From: Bacillota bacterium
GTDB taxonomy: Bacteria; Bacillota; Clostridia; Peptostreptococcales; Acidaminobacteraceae
Assembly (NCBI GenBank): GCA_030529225.1
Contig: JAUMXH010000001.1
Span: 102,801-166,800, forward strand
Length of the DNA: 64,000 nt
Direction: 5' to 3'
Positions 43,713 to 52,838 of this stretch are shown piece after piece. Each line of letters starts with the position of its first letter. The first letter of the stretch is position 1. Both the position numbers and the translations under genes were made by a program. Under the pieces are notes generated by a model, which did no database searches, was not told the origin of the DNA, and saw only the letters and a program-made list of their open reading frames with translations.

Positions 43713-44576
43713 ATGAACAAAGAGACTCCAAAACTAAAGTCTTGGATGCTAATCATTATATTGGTTCTTACTTTGCTTGTCATCAGCATAACGGCAGGCG
43801 GAAGGGAAGGGATCAGCTTTGTGGAAAACACCTTGGGAAACCTCTTCGGCCCCGTGCAGAAGAGCCTGACCTCGATGTCCTATTTCTTTTCGGAAAAGAC
43901 CTACCCGATCCGCCACATGTTTAAGTTGTCGGAAGAAAACGCCAGGCTCAAAGAAGAACTTTTGGAGACGCGTAAAGAACTGATTGCCCAGACCATGCTG
44001 AAGGAAGAGCTGCAGGATCTGAAGACGCTTCGAAAGGCCAACAACTACACCAGACGTTACTCTTACGACAACGGAATCGTCGCGGAAATCGTCTCGAGAG
44101 ACCCGGGCAACTTTTACAGCATGTTCGTCGTGAACGCGGGCACCTCCAAGGGAATCATTAAAAATTCCATGGTCTTTGACGCCAACGGCCTGATCGGTCA
44201 AGTGTACGAGTGCGGGGAAGACTGGTCAAAAGTGTTAACCATCACCGACAGCAAGGGCGGCGTGAGCTTTCGAGTGCTCGATTCCGAAAAGGACTACAAC
44301 GGCGTCGTTTATGGAACCGGGGAAAGTGAGCTGGAGGGGTTTCTCTATGACTTCGAGTCCAAAATTGCAGTCGGCGACAAAATCATAACGAGCGGGGTCG
44401 GGGTTTACCCACGAGGGGTCGTAATCGGCGAGGTATCGGAAGTCAAGGATCTGAATGCCAGCCTGCTGCCCGAAATCAAGGTAAAACCCTATGTCAACTT
44501 TAAGCGAATCAATCGGGTTTTGATCATCCCGCCTTACAACGAGTATGAGGAAGGACCTGAAAGCAATGAAGGATAG
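43713..44576 (+). CDS. mreC: Rod shape-determining protein MreC
   Basis: A 287-residue bitopic membrane protein that links MreB to penicillin-binding proteins from outside the membrane. One membrane segment (about residues 10-28) is followed by a coiled coil (about 70-110, ENARLKEELLETRKELIAQ) and the double beta-barrel domain (VNAGTSKGIIKNSMVFDANGLIGQV, ITSGVGVYPRGVVIGEV). The ribosome binding site is weak, so translation may depend on mreB coupling or mRNA structure. mreD starts inside its last codons. Confidence 0.93.
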   Translation: MNKETPKLKSWMLIIILVLTLLVISITAGGREGISFVENTLGNLFGPVQKSLTSMSYFFSEKTYPIRHMFKLSEENARLKEELLETRKELIAQTMLKEELQDLKTLRKANNYTRRYSYDNGIVAEIVSRDPGNFYSMFVVNAGTSKGIIKNSMVFDANGLIGQVYECGEDWSKVLTITDSKGGVSFRVLDSEKDYNGVVYGTGESELEGFLYDFESKIAVGDKIITSGVGVYPRGVVIGEVSEVKDLNASLLPEIKVKPYVNFKRINRVLIIPPYNEYEEGPESNEG

Positions 44577-45054
44577 ATACCTGATTCTAATTTCCATCGT
44601 TCTGGTCATCCTCCAAACGACGGCCCTCCCGTTCTTAAGAATCGCAGGAGTGGCATTTAGTTTACCCTTGATTTTTCTGATTTCGGGAACCGTCGTCTTT
44701 GGACACTGGAAGGGCTTGAGAATTGCGATTTACCTGGGCGTCTGTCTGGACATCCTGATTGGAAGAGGACTCGGCGTCTACGTCTTTTTGTACCTCAGCA
44801 TTTCCTATATCATCAGCTCCTTTGAAGAAAAAATCTTTAAGGACAATTTTGTGACACCGATTATTCTGTTTGTATTCGCCGCGTTCTTCGAAACACTTTA
44901 CTTCTTGATTTATCAATATATGTCGACCGGTTACGCAATCGGATTTCGGGCCTTTCTGGTCAACTTTGTCGTCTACTCGCTTTATAACGGAATCCCGGGC
45001 ATCCCGGTCTATTCGTATTTTATGAAAAAGTATATGGGATACAGTATGAGGTAG
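44566..45054 (+). CDS. mreD: Rod shape-determining protein MreD
   Basis: A 162-residue membrane protein with about five hydrophobic segments (for example YLILISIVLVILQTTALPFL and FVTPIILFVFAAFFETLYFL). The start ATG 44566 overlaps the mreC stop by 11 bases and has GGAAGGA upstream; an ATG at 44545 is a less likely alternative. It partners MreC and PBP2/RodA in the elongasome, and both the PBP2 and RodA genes are downstream. Confidence 0.9.
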   Translation: MKDRYLILISIVLVILQTTALPFLRIAGVAFSLPLIFLISGTVVFGHWKGLRIAIYLGVCLDILIGRGLGVYVFLYLSISYIISSFEEKIFKDNFVTPIILFVFAAFFETLYFLIYQYMSTGYAIGFRAFLVNFVVYSLYNGIPGIPVYSYFMKKYMGYSMR

Positions 45055-45064
45055 GAGAAAGCAA

Positions 45065-47899
45065 ATGATAAAAAAACTAAAAGACAGAAGGACGATAGTT
45101 TGGATTTTCTTTTCCCTCTTATTCCTGCTCCTCTCGTTCAGACTGGTGCAAATCACCATTGTAAAAGGGGAGGAATACGCCCAAAGAGCCTTGGATTTCA
45201 GGTTAAAAAAGCATACGAGCATCGCGAGACGCGGTGAAATCTTTGACAGAAACGGCGTTCTTCTGGCCGGAAACGGCACCACCCTCTACATCGAGTACCT
45301 CTACAACTACATGGAGGACAAGGACTTTGAAACGATGTGCGTCAAACTCTTTGAACTCCTCGAGTCGCAAGGGGAAGAGCACATTCAGCTTCCCATCCTC
45401 ATGCAGGGAGAGGACTTTGTGTATCAGAGTGACATTGAGAAGGACAAATGGATTGACAAGATGCAGTTCTCAAGGTACTCTTCGGCCTACGAAGTCTTTG
45501 ACCAAATCTCAATACGAGAGGGAATCGACACCGAGCTGAACCCGTACACAAGGCAGAGGCTCCTCATTTCCAAAGGTCTCTACCTTCCGATTGACATCTT
45601 CGATGATAAGAACGGGACGACCCGGATGCACTTTGTACAGGAGAAGCAAAAAGAGCTCTTCCTCGACTCCTACGATTTAAAACCCGATACCCCGGCAAAA
45701 GAGGCGTTTCAAAAGTTGAGAGAGTATTACAAGGTTTCCGAGACTTTGAGCGATAAGGAGGCATCCTTTGTCTTGACGATGAGGCACCACATCAGAAACC
45801 TCGGAAGCTTCAAATATGAACCGCTCGCGATAGCGCCTAAAATTTCGAAGGAGACTTCGATTTTAATCAGCGAACACAAGATCGATTTCCCGAATGTGAG
45901 CGTCGGAATCAAACCCTACCGCTACTACCCTTTAAAGAACACCTGTTCTCACGTATTGGGCTACATGGGGCCCATTTCCACGAACGAGGAGCTCGAAAAG
46001 TACAACGACAAGACCGGCTACGGCCTGAACGATTACATCGGCAAGATCGGGATAGAATCTTCGTATGAGCACGTGCTGCACGGAACCAAAGGCGTGAAGT
46101 GGTTTGACGTCAACTCTTCCGGAGAGGTCGTCGGCGAACTGGATGACAAGTACGATGAAAAATTTAAAAACAGCGAACCGATTTCCGGTTCGGACATCAC
46201 GCTGACCATAGATGCGGCCTTTCAACAGAAGGTGGAGGCGGCAGTCAGGAAAAATCTGGAAGCCCTGCAGAGCGGCGGTTATTACGAATCCAGATTCGGG
46301 AATTACAAGTTTCCGAGGCACAAATATGCGAGGACCGCGGCAGTCGTTTGCGTGGACGTGGAGAGTTCGGAAATTTTGGCCATGGTCTCCTATCCCGACT
46401 ACGATGTGAACCTGTTTACCGACGGAATCAGCATCGATGACTGGCTCACCCTGCAAGGAAACAACAAGAACGACCCGATCGGTCCGAAGCCGATGTACAA
46501 CCTGGCTACCATGGCCGCGGTGCAGCCCGGGTCGACCTTTAAGATGGTCACTTCTTTTGCCGCCCTGCGCGAGGGAATCGACCCGTATCGCAGTTTGGCT
46601 ACCAAAGGGGTGATTACCATGCCGGACGGAAGCATGTTCGGTTGCTGGATATGGAACCTCTACCGCGGATCTCACACCAGTCAAAATATGATTGAGGCGA
46701 TTGCCAACTCTTGTAACTACTATTTTTACAGCGTCGGATCCGGCTACGATTATGGTGCCGACAGGCCGCTCGGAATCGATATGAACGCGGAAAAAATCAT
46801 CGAGGCCGCCAAAACCTTCGGCTTGTCCGAACCTTCGGGCGTGGAACTCGGGGAAATTGTCGCAGATATCGGCAATCCGGAATCCAAGAAAGAATTTTTG
46901 ATCCGGGCGATGAAAAATCAAATTTTCTCGATGGCAGAGGAGCATTTTCCGCCACAAATACGGGATGACAGAGTCGTCCTGGAAGCGAAGGTGAAAGAGC
47001 TGATCGAGTTCTGCTTGGCCGAGCCGGATGCGTCCAGACAGAAGGTATTGAAGTACTTGGAAGAACACTTTGAAATTACCGACTACGATAAATTGAACAA
47101 GGTGACCGACGTCGTAAAATACGACTACATGAGGCAAATGGACAGCTTTGACAGTGACGTGTTCAACATCGCCATCGGCCAAGGAAGCAACCGCTATACG
47201 CCGGTGCAGATGGCAAGGTATGTCACGACGATCGCCAACGGAGGCTACTTACAAAAACTGACCCTGATCAAATCGATAGACGGAAAACCGACCCGAAGGG
47301 AACCCTATGTGGACATCGATCCGGACGGTTACATCAAGTATCTGCAGGAGGGAATGCACGCGGCCGCCGTCACCAAGTCCTCTCAAAACTACTTCGGTGA
47401 CTTTCCGGTGCAGATTGCCTTAAAAACGGGAACCGCTCAAAGAGAAGGGAAACTCTCGACGATGGACGAGGTCACCTACCTCAAAACGTACGCGAGCAGT
47501 ATCACCGCCACCCCTTTTGAAGAGCTGGAGAAAAAGGCCGACGAGATTCTGAAAGAACGCTCGATTGAAATCGGCACCCTGTATAGCAGGATAGAGGCCG
47601 AAAAGGACGAGGAAAAAGTGCGGGAACTGAAGCAGGAGCTCGCCGCTTACAACATTGACAACTACCTGGATAAGGGAAATGCGCTCAGAGCCGCCATCAA
47701 GGAATTGAGCGACAAACGAATCAGCGATGAGAAGATAGATCGGTTCAAAGACAACTATGACGAATTTTCAGCCGTGGTTGCCTACGCGCCTTACGATAAA
47801 CCGAAGATTGCCGTGGTCATCATGATTCCTCAGGGGGGAAGCGGAGTATATTGTTTTCCGTTGCTGAAAGAAATTCTAGGAGAATATTTGGGACTGTGA
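45065..47899 (+). CDS. Penicillin-binding protein 2 (class B transpeptidase), long form
   Basis: A 944-residue membrane-anchored peptidoglycan cross-linking enzyme. One N-terminal helix (residues 12-32) is followed by the PBP dimer domain with RRGEIFDRNGVLLA and a long insert. The transpeptidase domain has PGSTFKMVTSF (Ser490), ANSCNYYF (SxN, about 549) and LKTGTAQ (about 787). It is 200-300 residues longer than E. coli PBP2. The extra mass lies in the N-terminal half, between SxN and KTG, and in a charged helical insert of about 90 residues after KTG (EELEKKADEIL onward). It sits between mreD and minC, so it is the elongation enzyme (mrdA/pbpA type) working with RodA at 49836. Confidence 0.93.
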   Translation: MIKKLKDRRTIVWIFFSLLFLLLSFRLVQITIVKGEEYAQRALDFRLKKHTSIARRGEIFDRNGVLLAGNGTTLYIEYLYNYMEDKDFETMCVKLFELLESQGEEHIQLPILMQGEDFVYQSDIEKDKWIDKMQFSRYSSAYEVFDQISIREGIDTELNPYTRQRLLISKGLYLPIDIFDDKNGTTRMHFVQEKQKELFLDSYDLKPDTPAKEAFQKLREYYKVSETLSDKEASFVLTMRHHIRNLGSFKYEPLAIAPKISKETSILISEHKIDFPNVSVGIKPYRYYPLKNTCSHVLGYMGPISTNEELEKYNDKTGYGLNDYIGKIGIESSYEHVLHGTKGVKWFDVNSSGEVVGELDDKYDEKFKNSEPISGSDITLTIDAAFQQKVEAAVRKNLEALQSGGYYESRFGNYKFPRHKYARTAAVVCVDVESSEILAMVSYPDYDVNLFTDGISIDDWLTLQGNNKNDPIGPKPMYNLATMAAVQPGSTFKMVTSFAALREGIDPYRSLATKGVITMPDGSMFGCWIWNLYRGSHTSQNMIEAIANSCNYYFYSVGSGYDYGADRPLGIDMNAEKIIEAAKTFGLSEPSGVELGEIVADIGNPESKKEFLIRAMKNQIFSMAEEHFPPQIRDDRVVLEAKVKELIEFCLAEPDASRQKVLKYLEEHFEITDYDKLNKVTDVVKYDYMRQMDSFDSDVFNIAIGQGSNRYTPVQMARYVTTIANGGYLQKLTLIKSIDGKPTRREPYVDIDPDGYIKYLQEGMHAAAVTKSSQNYFGDFPVQIALKTGTAQREGKLSTMDEVTYLKTYASSITATPFEELEKKADEILKERSIEIGTLYSRIEAEKDEEKVRELKQELAAYNIDNYLDKGNALRAAIKELSDKRISDEKIDRFKDNYDEFSAVVAYAPYDKPKIAVVIMIPQGGSGVYCFPLLKEILGEYLGL

Positions 47900-47936
47900 T
47901 ACAATATAGATTATGATGGTGACAGAAAGGAAAAAG

Positions 47937-48638
47937 ATGAGTAAAATACTTACTTTAAAGGGTAGGAAGGAAGGCGTCATTTTTTGCGTGTCCGAAGGTC
48001 ACAGCTTCGCTGACTTTTTTGAAAGCTTTCAAAAACTCATAGGTTCAAAGAATTCTTTTTTTGAAGGCGGGAAGATCGTCGGCATTGAAGGGGTGACACT
48101 TTCCGAGGAAGAAAAGGAACAGTTCAGAAGCTTCGTGGCGCAGCAAGAGAGCATTGAGCTCGTCTCGTTCGACTATAGCCCGGAGAAGCCCGGTAAGGAA
48201 CAAGCGGAAAGCACTGCTCCCGCAAGAGAGGTGTCGGACCTTGTGAATGTGTCCTTGCAAGGCAAGATGGGAAGTTTGGAAAAAGTGCTGTTGGAAGAAG
48301 AGGGTTTTATGTCAGATTCATTATTTTTTAGAGGAACCGTCAGATCCGGCGTTAGACTGGAATCTGAAAAAAACATCGTAGTAATAGGAGACGTGAATCC
48401 CGGAGCGGAGCTCATTGCGAAGAGTAACATCATCGTATTGGGAAGGCTGAAAGGCTTTGCTCACGCGGGTTCCGACGGATCGAAGGATAAAATTATCGCG
48501 GCTTGGAAACTCCAACCAACGCAAATACGAATCGCCGACTATATTACGATGCCTCCGGAAGGGGAGATGGAAGACATCGACTATCCCGAAATGGCCCTCA
48601 TCGAGGACGACAGAGTCATCATAAAATCGTACCAGTAA
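47937..48638 (+). CDS. minC: Septum site-determining protein MinC
   Basis: MinC inhibits FtsZ ring formation away from midcell when recruited by MinD. The 233-residue protein has an N-terminal FtsZ-interaction domain and a C-terminal beta-helix domain (RSGVRLESEKNIVVIGDVNPGAEL, then NIIVLGRLKGFAHAG). ATG 47937 has AGAAAGG six bases upstream; an earlier in-frame ATG at 47913 is less well placed. A possible extended -10 (TGATACAAT, 47897-47905) overlaps the pbp2 stop and may give the min genes their own transcript. Confidence 0.92.
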   Translation: MSKILTLKGRKEGVIFCVSEGHSFADFFESFQKLIGSKNSFFEGGKIVGIEGVTLSEEEKEQFRSFVAQQESIELVSFDYSPEKPGKEQAESTAPAREVSDLVNVSLQGKMGSLEKVLLEEEGFMSDSLFFRGTVRSGVRLESEKNIVVIGDVNPGAELIAKSNIIVLGRLKGFAHAGSDGSKDKIIAAWKLQPTQIRIADYITMPPEGEMEDIDYPEMALIEDDRVIIKSYQ

Positions 48639-48720
48639 GATTCGCTTAGCAACTGCGTTTTCACGCAAGTTTACAGGATATCGTCAAGTTTAACTTACAA
48701 AAGTAGAAAGGACTTTTGCT

Positions 48721-49509
48721 ATGGGTGAAGTAATCGTAATTACATCAGGAAAGGGCGGGGTCGGAAAAACCACCACCAGCTCCAATATTGGAATGGGACT
48801 TGCCAACTTGGGACACAAGGTTTGTGTTGTCGATGCGGACATCGGCTTGAGAAACCTGGATGTCGTGATGGGTCTTGAAAATCGAATCGTCTACGATATC
48901 GTCGATGTGGTCAAGGGCAACTGCAAATTAAAGCAGGCTTTGATCAAAGATAAGCGTAACCAGGACCTCTACCTCCTGCCGGCTGCACAGACCAAGGACA
49001 AGAATGCCCTCAATGAAGAAGAGATGATAGCGCTCTGCGATACCCTCAGAAAAGATTTCGACTACGTTGTAATCGATTGCCCGGCGGGGATCGAGCAGGG
49101 ATTTAAGAACGCGATTGCAGGTGCGGACCGCGCCATCGTCGTTATCACGCCTGAAGTTTCTGCGGTAAGAGACGCCGACAGAATCATCGGCCTGCTGGAA
49201 GCGAGTGAAATTCACGAACCGAAGCTCATCATCAACAGAATTCGCCAGGAGATGGTAGATACCGGAGACATGCTCTCAATCGAAGACGTCAAGTCCATCT
49301 TGGCCATTGATTTAATCGGTATCGTTCCGAACGACGAGGCGATTATCATCTCAACCAACGTCGGAAGCCCGGCGGTCATGGAGAACAACTCGCTCGCAGG
49401 ACAGGCCTTCCGAAACATCTGTCTCAGAATCACCGGTCAAGAGATTCCTTTCCTCGATTTAAGTAAGGGAAATACCTTCTTTAACAAACTGAAGAAGTTA
49501 TTCAAATAA
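48721..49509 (+). CDS. minD: Septum site-determining ATPase MinD
   Basis: A 262-residue ParA-type ATPase that dimerises on the membrane with ATP and carries MinC. The deviant Walker A motif is SGKGGVGKTTTSSN, followed by DADIGLRNLDVVMGLENR and YVVIDCPAGIEQGF. The C-terminal amphipathic membrane-targeting helix is visible (FFNKLKKLFK). A small stem-loop (48651-48671) lies in the 82-base gap after minC. The start follows AGAAAGGAC. MinE, 15 bases downstream, stimulates its ATPase. Confidence 0.97.
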   Translation: MGEVIVITSGKGGVGKTTTSSNIGMGLANLGHKVCVVDADIGLRNLDVVMGLENRIVYDIVDVVKGNCKLKQALIKDKRNQDLYLLPAAQTKDKNALNEEEMIALCDTLRKDFDYVVIDCPAGIEQGFKNAIAGADRAIVVITPEVSAVRDADRIIGLLEASEIHEPKLIINRIRQEMVDTGDMLSIEDVKSILAIDLIGIVPNDEAIIISTNVGSPAVMENNSLAGQAFRNICLRITGQEIPFLDLSKGNTFFNKLKKLFK

Positions 49510-49524
49510 AGGAGGGAACTGCTA

Positions 49525-49806
49525 ATGTTTGACTTTTTAAAATTTTTGAGGGGGAACGAGACGAAGAGCAAAGACGTCGCCAAAGAACGATTAAAACTGG
49601 TTCTCGTACACGATCGAACCAACTGCTCTCCCGAATTTTTGGAACTGATTAAAACCGAGATTATCCAGGTCATCCAAAGACACTTGGAGATCGATGAAGA
49701 AGAGTTGGATATCCAGATTACCAGCACGATGGACGGAGAATCCGGTAAGCCGACTCTGGTTGCGAACATCCCAATCAAAGAATTGAGAAGAAAAAATCAG
49801 AAATAA
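49525..49806 (+). CDS. minE: Cell division topological specificity factor MinE
   Basis: A 93-residue protein that stimulates MinD ATPase and drives pole-to-pole oscillation of MinCD. It begins MFDFLKFLRG (membrane-binding N-terminal helix), then AKERLKLVLVHDRTN (the MinD-contact helix) and the topological-specificity beta domain. The start follows AAAGGAGGG. Presence of MinE rather than DivIVA-only positioning suggests an oscillating Min system, as in many Clostridia. Confidence 0.95.
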   Translation: MFDFLKFLRGNETKSKDVAKERLKLVLVHDRTNCSPEFLELIKTEIIQVIQRHLEIDEEELDIQITSTMDGESGKPTLVANIPIKELRRKNQK

Positions 49807-49835
49807 CAAGGATACCGTTTGGAAAGAATTCGCTC

Positions 49836-50939
49836 ATGAGACTTATTTTAAAACACTTTGATATGCGTTTAATCGCCATTGTACTAAGCCTGTCAGTCCT
49901 CGGTCTCGTCATGCTTTCCAGCATCACGGGAGCAAACGTTTACGGCGCAGGCACGGAGCTGAAAATTCAAATGCTCAGCCTCTTCTTGGGCCTGGTCTTT
50001 TTGTCCGTGTTTCTCCTGATTGACTACAGGATTCTGCAGCGGTTTTATATATTGATTTATGTGTTTTCCATCCTCTTACTCTTGTTGGTATATATCCCGG
50101 GCCTGGGCGTGGTGCGAAACAGCGCGAGGAGCTGGATTGATTTGGGAGCGCTCGACTTTCAAACGTCCGAACTCTCCAAAATCGGTTTCATCGTGTTTTT
50201 TTCCGCCTACTTCGACCGGGTCAGAGAAAAAATAAACTCCGTATTCTACATCTTATTGACCCTCGCACTGGCATCCCCGTTTTTCATCCTGCTCTTTAAA
50301 CAGCCGGACTTCGGAACAATGATGGTCTTCTTCATCATCTTTTCCGGAATGGTCTTTGTCAGCAACATCAACATCAAGATCATCATCGGGGTGCTGATTG
50401 TGGGCCTCCTTTCACTCCCGTTAATCTACGCATCTCTTGGAGACTACCAAAAGGCGAGGTTGACCTCTTTTATGAATCAGGACGGAATCATCACCGAAGA
50501 CAACTGGCAGGTGGAGATGTCTAAGATTACAATGGGTTCCGGAGGCGCAAAGGGGAACGGATTATATCAGGGTGGATTCAGTAAGAACAACTATTTGCCG
50601 GTCAAAACCTCGGACTTTATCTACCCGGTTTTGGTCGAGGAGCTCGGCTTTGTAGGAGGAATGGCGGTCATCCTCCTCTACTTCCTGATGATCAGTCGAT
50701 GCTTGGCCATTTCCTTTTCAGCTAAGGACAAGTTCGGCTCCTACATCGCGATGGGGGTTCTCTTCATGTTTGTCTCGCAAATCTTTGAGAACATCGCCAT
50801 GACCATGGGCTTGATGCCCGTAACCGGGATCACTCTGCCGTTCCTGAGCTATGGCGGATCCTCTATGTTGATCAATATGATTGCCGTCAGTCTACTGATG
50901 AACATTTACTTCAGGCGCTTAAAAAAGGGAGCCTATTAA
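49836..50939 (+). CDS. rodA: SEDS peptidoglycan glycosyltransferase RodA
   Basis: A 367-residue membrane enzyme with about ten helices that polymerises lipid II during elongation together with PBP2. Family segments are ARSWIDLGALDFQTSELSKIGFI, KQPDFGTMMVFF, NGLYQGGFSKNNYLPVKTSDFIYPVLVEELGF and GLMPVTGITLPFLSYGGSSML, which includes the catalytic and C-terminal signature. It closes the mre-pbp2-min-rodA block. The spoIVFA/spoIVFB genes found after minD in Bacillus are absent here. Confidence 0.96.
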   Translation: MRLILKHFDMRLIAIVLSLSVLGLVMLSSITGANVYGAGTELKIQMLSLFLGLVFLSVFLLIDYRILQRFYILIYVFSILLLLLVYIPGLGVVRNSARSWIDLGALDFQTSELSKIGFIVFFSAYFDRVREKINSVFYILLTLALASPFFILLFKQPDFGTMMVFFIIFSGMVFVSNINIKIIIGVLIVGLLSLPLIYASLGDYQKARLTSFMNQDGIITEDNWQVEMSKITMGSGGAKGNGLYQGGFSKNNYLPVKTSDFIYPVLVEELGFVGGMAVILLYFLMISRCLAISFSAKDKFGSYIAMGVLFMFVSQIFENIAMTMGLMPVTGITLPFLSYGGSSMLINMIAVSLLMNIYFRRLKKGAY

Positions 50940-51034
50940 ACAGCGAAACAGTACGTGACAGAAACAAAAAATACAAAACAGCAACAGACAGTTCTACGAT
51001 GTAAGAATCGGATACGAACACCATGGAGGTTAGA

Positions 51035-52816
51035 ATGGGAGCATTTTATTTGGAAGCGCGCAGTAAAATGTGTGGAGAAATAAGAAAAGAAGACATCGGA
51101 AAGACCTATATCCTGAAAGGGTGGGTCGCAAAGAGAAGGAATTTAGGGTCTCTCAGCTTTATTGACCTTAGAGATAAGACCGGAATCGTGCAGCTCGTCG
51201 TCGATGAGGACGCTTCGGAAGCGTTGAAAAACAAGGCCAAGGACCTGGGTTCCGAGTACGTCATCTGCGCAAAGGGAACCATTCGAGAGCGCTCTTCGAT
51301 CAATCCGGACATCCCGACCGGAACGGTGGAGCTCCTGCTGGAAGATTTGCACGTTTATTCTGCAGCCTTGACTCCTCCCATCCACATCAGCGATGACGAT
51401 ACAGCCAGCGAACAAACCCGACTGCAGTACCGTTACCTTGACCTGAGAAAGCCGTTCATGCAGAAAAATTTAAAGCTTCGCTCGGACTTGGTATGGTCGA
51501 TTCGCGCGTATCTGAATGAGCACGGATTCACCGATGTTGAGACCCCTATGCTCGCAAAATCAACGCCGGAAGGGGCGAGGGACTACCTGGTTCCTTCCCG
51601 ATTGCACGACAAGGCCTTTTACGCCCTTCCTCAAAGCCCGCAGCTCTTCAAGCAACTTTTGATGATCTCTTCACTGGATCGCTATTACCAAGTGGCAAAG
51701 TGCTTCCGCGATGAGGATTTGAGGGCCGACAGACAGCCTGAATTCACCCAGATCGACATGGAAATGTCCTTTGTCGGCAAGGACGAGGTGATGCACCTGG
51801 CTGAGAACATGATTAAAAGGGCCTTCAAGGAAGTCATCAACTATGAGCTTCCGAACGAAATTCCGAGGATGTCCTACGCCGAAGCAATGCGGGATTACGG
51901 AAGCGACAAACCGGACAGAAGGTTCGGCATGTTGTTGAAGGATCTCAGCGATGTCCTGTCTGAAACAGGCTTCAATGTCTTTGACGGCTGTGTAAAAGAC
52001 GGCGGCGTCATCAAGGGAATCGCGGTCGAAAACGGCGTGGAGCAAATCAGTAAAAAATATATTAAGAACCTCGAAAAAACAGCTAAAAAATATGGTGCAA
52101 AGGGAATGGTCTGGGTAAATTACAAAGAGGACGGCATCGAATCGTCTGTCGACAAATTTGTCAGTGCCGAGCTCCTCAAGCAAGCCTGCGAACAGGCGGG
52201 GGCAAAACCCGGCGATATGCTATTACTGGTTGCGGATAAGAGGCAGGTAGTCAACAGCGCATTGGGCGGCCTGCGACTCGAGATTGCGACCAAGTTCGAT
52301 CTCATCGACCGAAGCGTCTACGATGTCCTTTGGATCGTCGACTTTCCGATGTTTGAGTACGACGAAGAGACCGATCGCTACTACGCGATGCACCACCCGT
52401 TCACGATGCCGAATCCGGAGGACATCGACCTGATCGGCAAGGAGAACGGAAAGGTTAGGGCGGAAGCCTATGACTTTGTCTGCAACGGTTATGAGATGGG
52501 CGGAGGAAGTATCAGAATCCACAGCGAAGAGATTCAGAAAAAAGTCTTCAATGCTCTCGGTTTCACCGATGAAGACATCGCCGGCAGATTCGGATTCTTT
52601 GTCGACGCGCTCAAGTACGGAACCCCGCCACATGGCGGAATCGCCTTCGGTTTGGACCGCTTCGTGATGCTTCTGGCAAACACCGATAACATCAAAGATG
52701 TCATTGCCTTTCCGAAGAACCAGAGCGCAGTCTGTCCGATGTCTCAAGCGCCGGACCTCGTAGATCCGTCTCAGTTGGAAGAACTCGGAATCACCTGTGT
52801 GGAGCCGTCTGTTTAA
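51035..52816 (+). CDS. aspS: Aspartyl-tRNA synthetase
   Basis: A 593-residue bacterial-type class II synthetase. It has an N-terminal OB-fold anticodon domain (LKGWVAKRRNLGSLSFIDLRD), motif 2 (CFRDEDLRADRQPEFTQID), the bacterial GAD insert (about residues 290-420) and motif 3 (HGGIAFGLDRFVMLL). I chose ATG 51035, which has GGAGG five bases upstream; the ATG at 51023 would place that site inside the gene. Whether it is discriminating or charges tRNA-Asn too is not decidable by eye. The two RseC-like genes follow. Confidence 0.96.
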   Translation: MGAFYLEARSKMCGEIRKEDIGKTYILKGWVAKRRNLGSLSFIDLRDKTGIVQLVVDEDASEALKNKAKDLGSEYVICAKGTIRERSSINPDIPTGTVELLLEDLHVYSAALTPPIHISDDDTASEQTRLQYRYLDLRKPFMQKNLKLRSDLVWSIRAYLNEHGFTDVETPMLAKSTPEGARDYLVPSRLHDKAFYALPQSPQLFKQLLMISSLDRYYQVAKCFRDEDLRADRQPEFTQIDMEMSFVGKDEVMHLAENMIKRAFKEVINYELPNEIPRMSYAEAMRDYGSDKPDRRFGMLLKDLSDVLSETGFNVFDGCVKDGGVIKGIAVENGVEQISKKYIKNLEKTAKKYGAKGMVWVNYKEDGIESSVDKFVSAELLKQACEQAGAKPGDMLLLVADKRQVVNSALGGLRLEIATKFDLIDRSVYDVLWIVDFPMFEYDEETDRYYAMHHPFTMPNPEDIDLIGKENGKVRAEAYDFVCNGYEMGGGSIRIHSEEIQKKVFNALGFTDEDIAGRFGFFVDALKYGTPPHGGIAFGLDRFVMLLANTDNIKDVIAFPKNQSAVCPMSQAPDLVDPSQLEELGITCVEPSV

Positions 52817-52838
52817 AGAAGTTTTTAAGGAGTAAAGA

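Noticed and set aside
45932..47182. A 416-codon open frame on the minus strand opposite the penicillin-binding protein gene
   Set aside because: It has no ribosome binding site or family resemblance, and its composition mirrors the codon pattern of the plus-strand gene, which has complete catalytic motifs.
50940..51034. T-box or other leader before aspS
   Set aside because: The spacer is only about 95 bases, with no stable hairpin and no T-box sequence.
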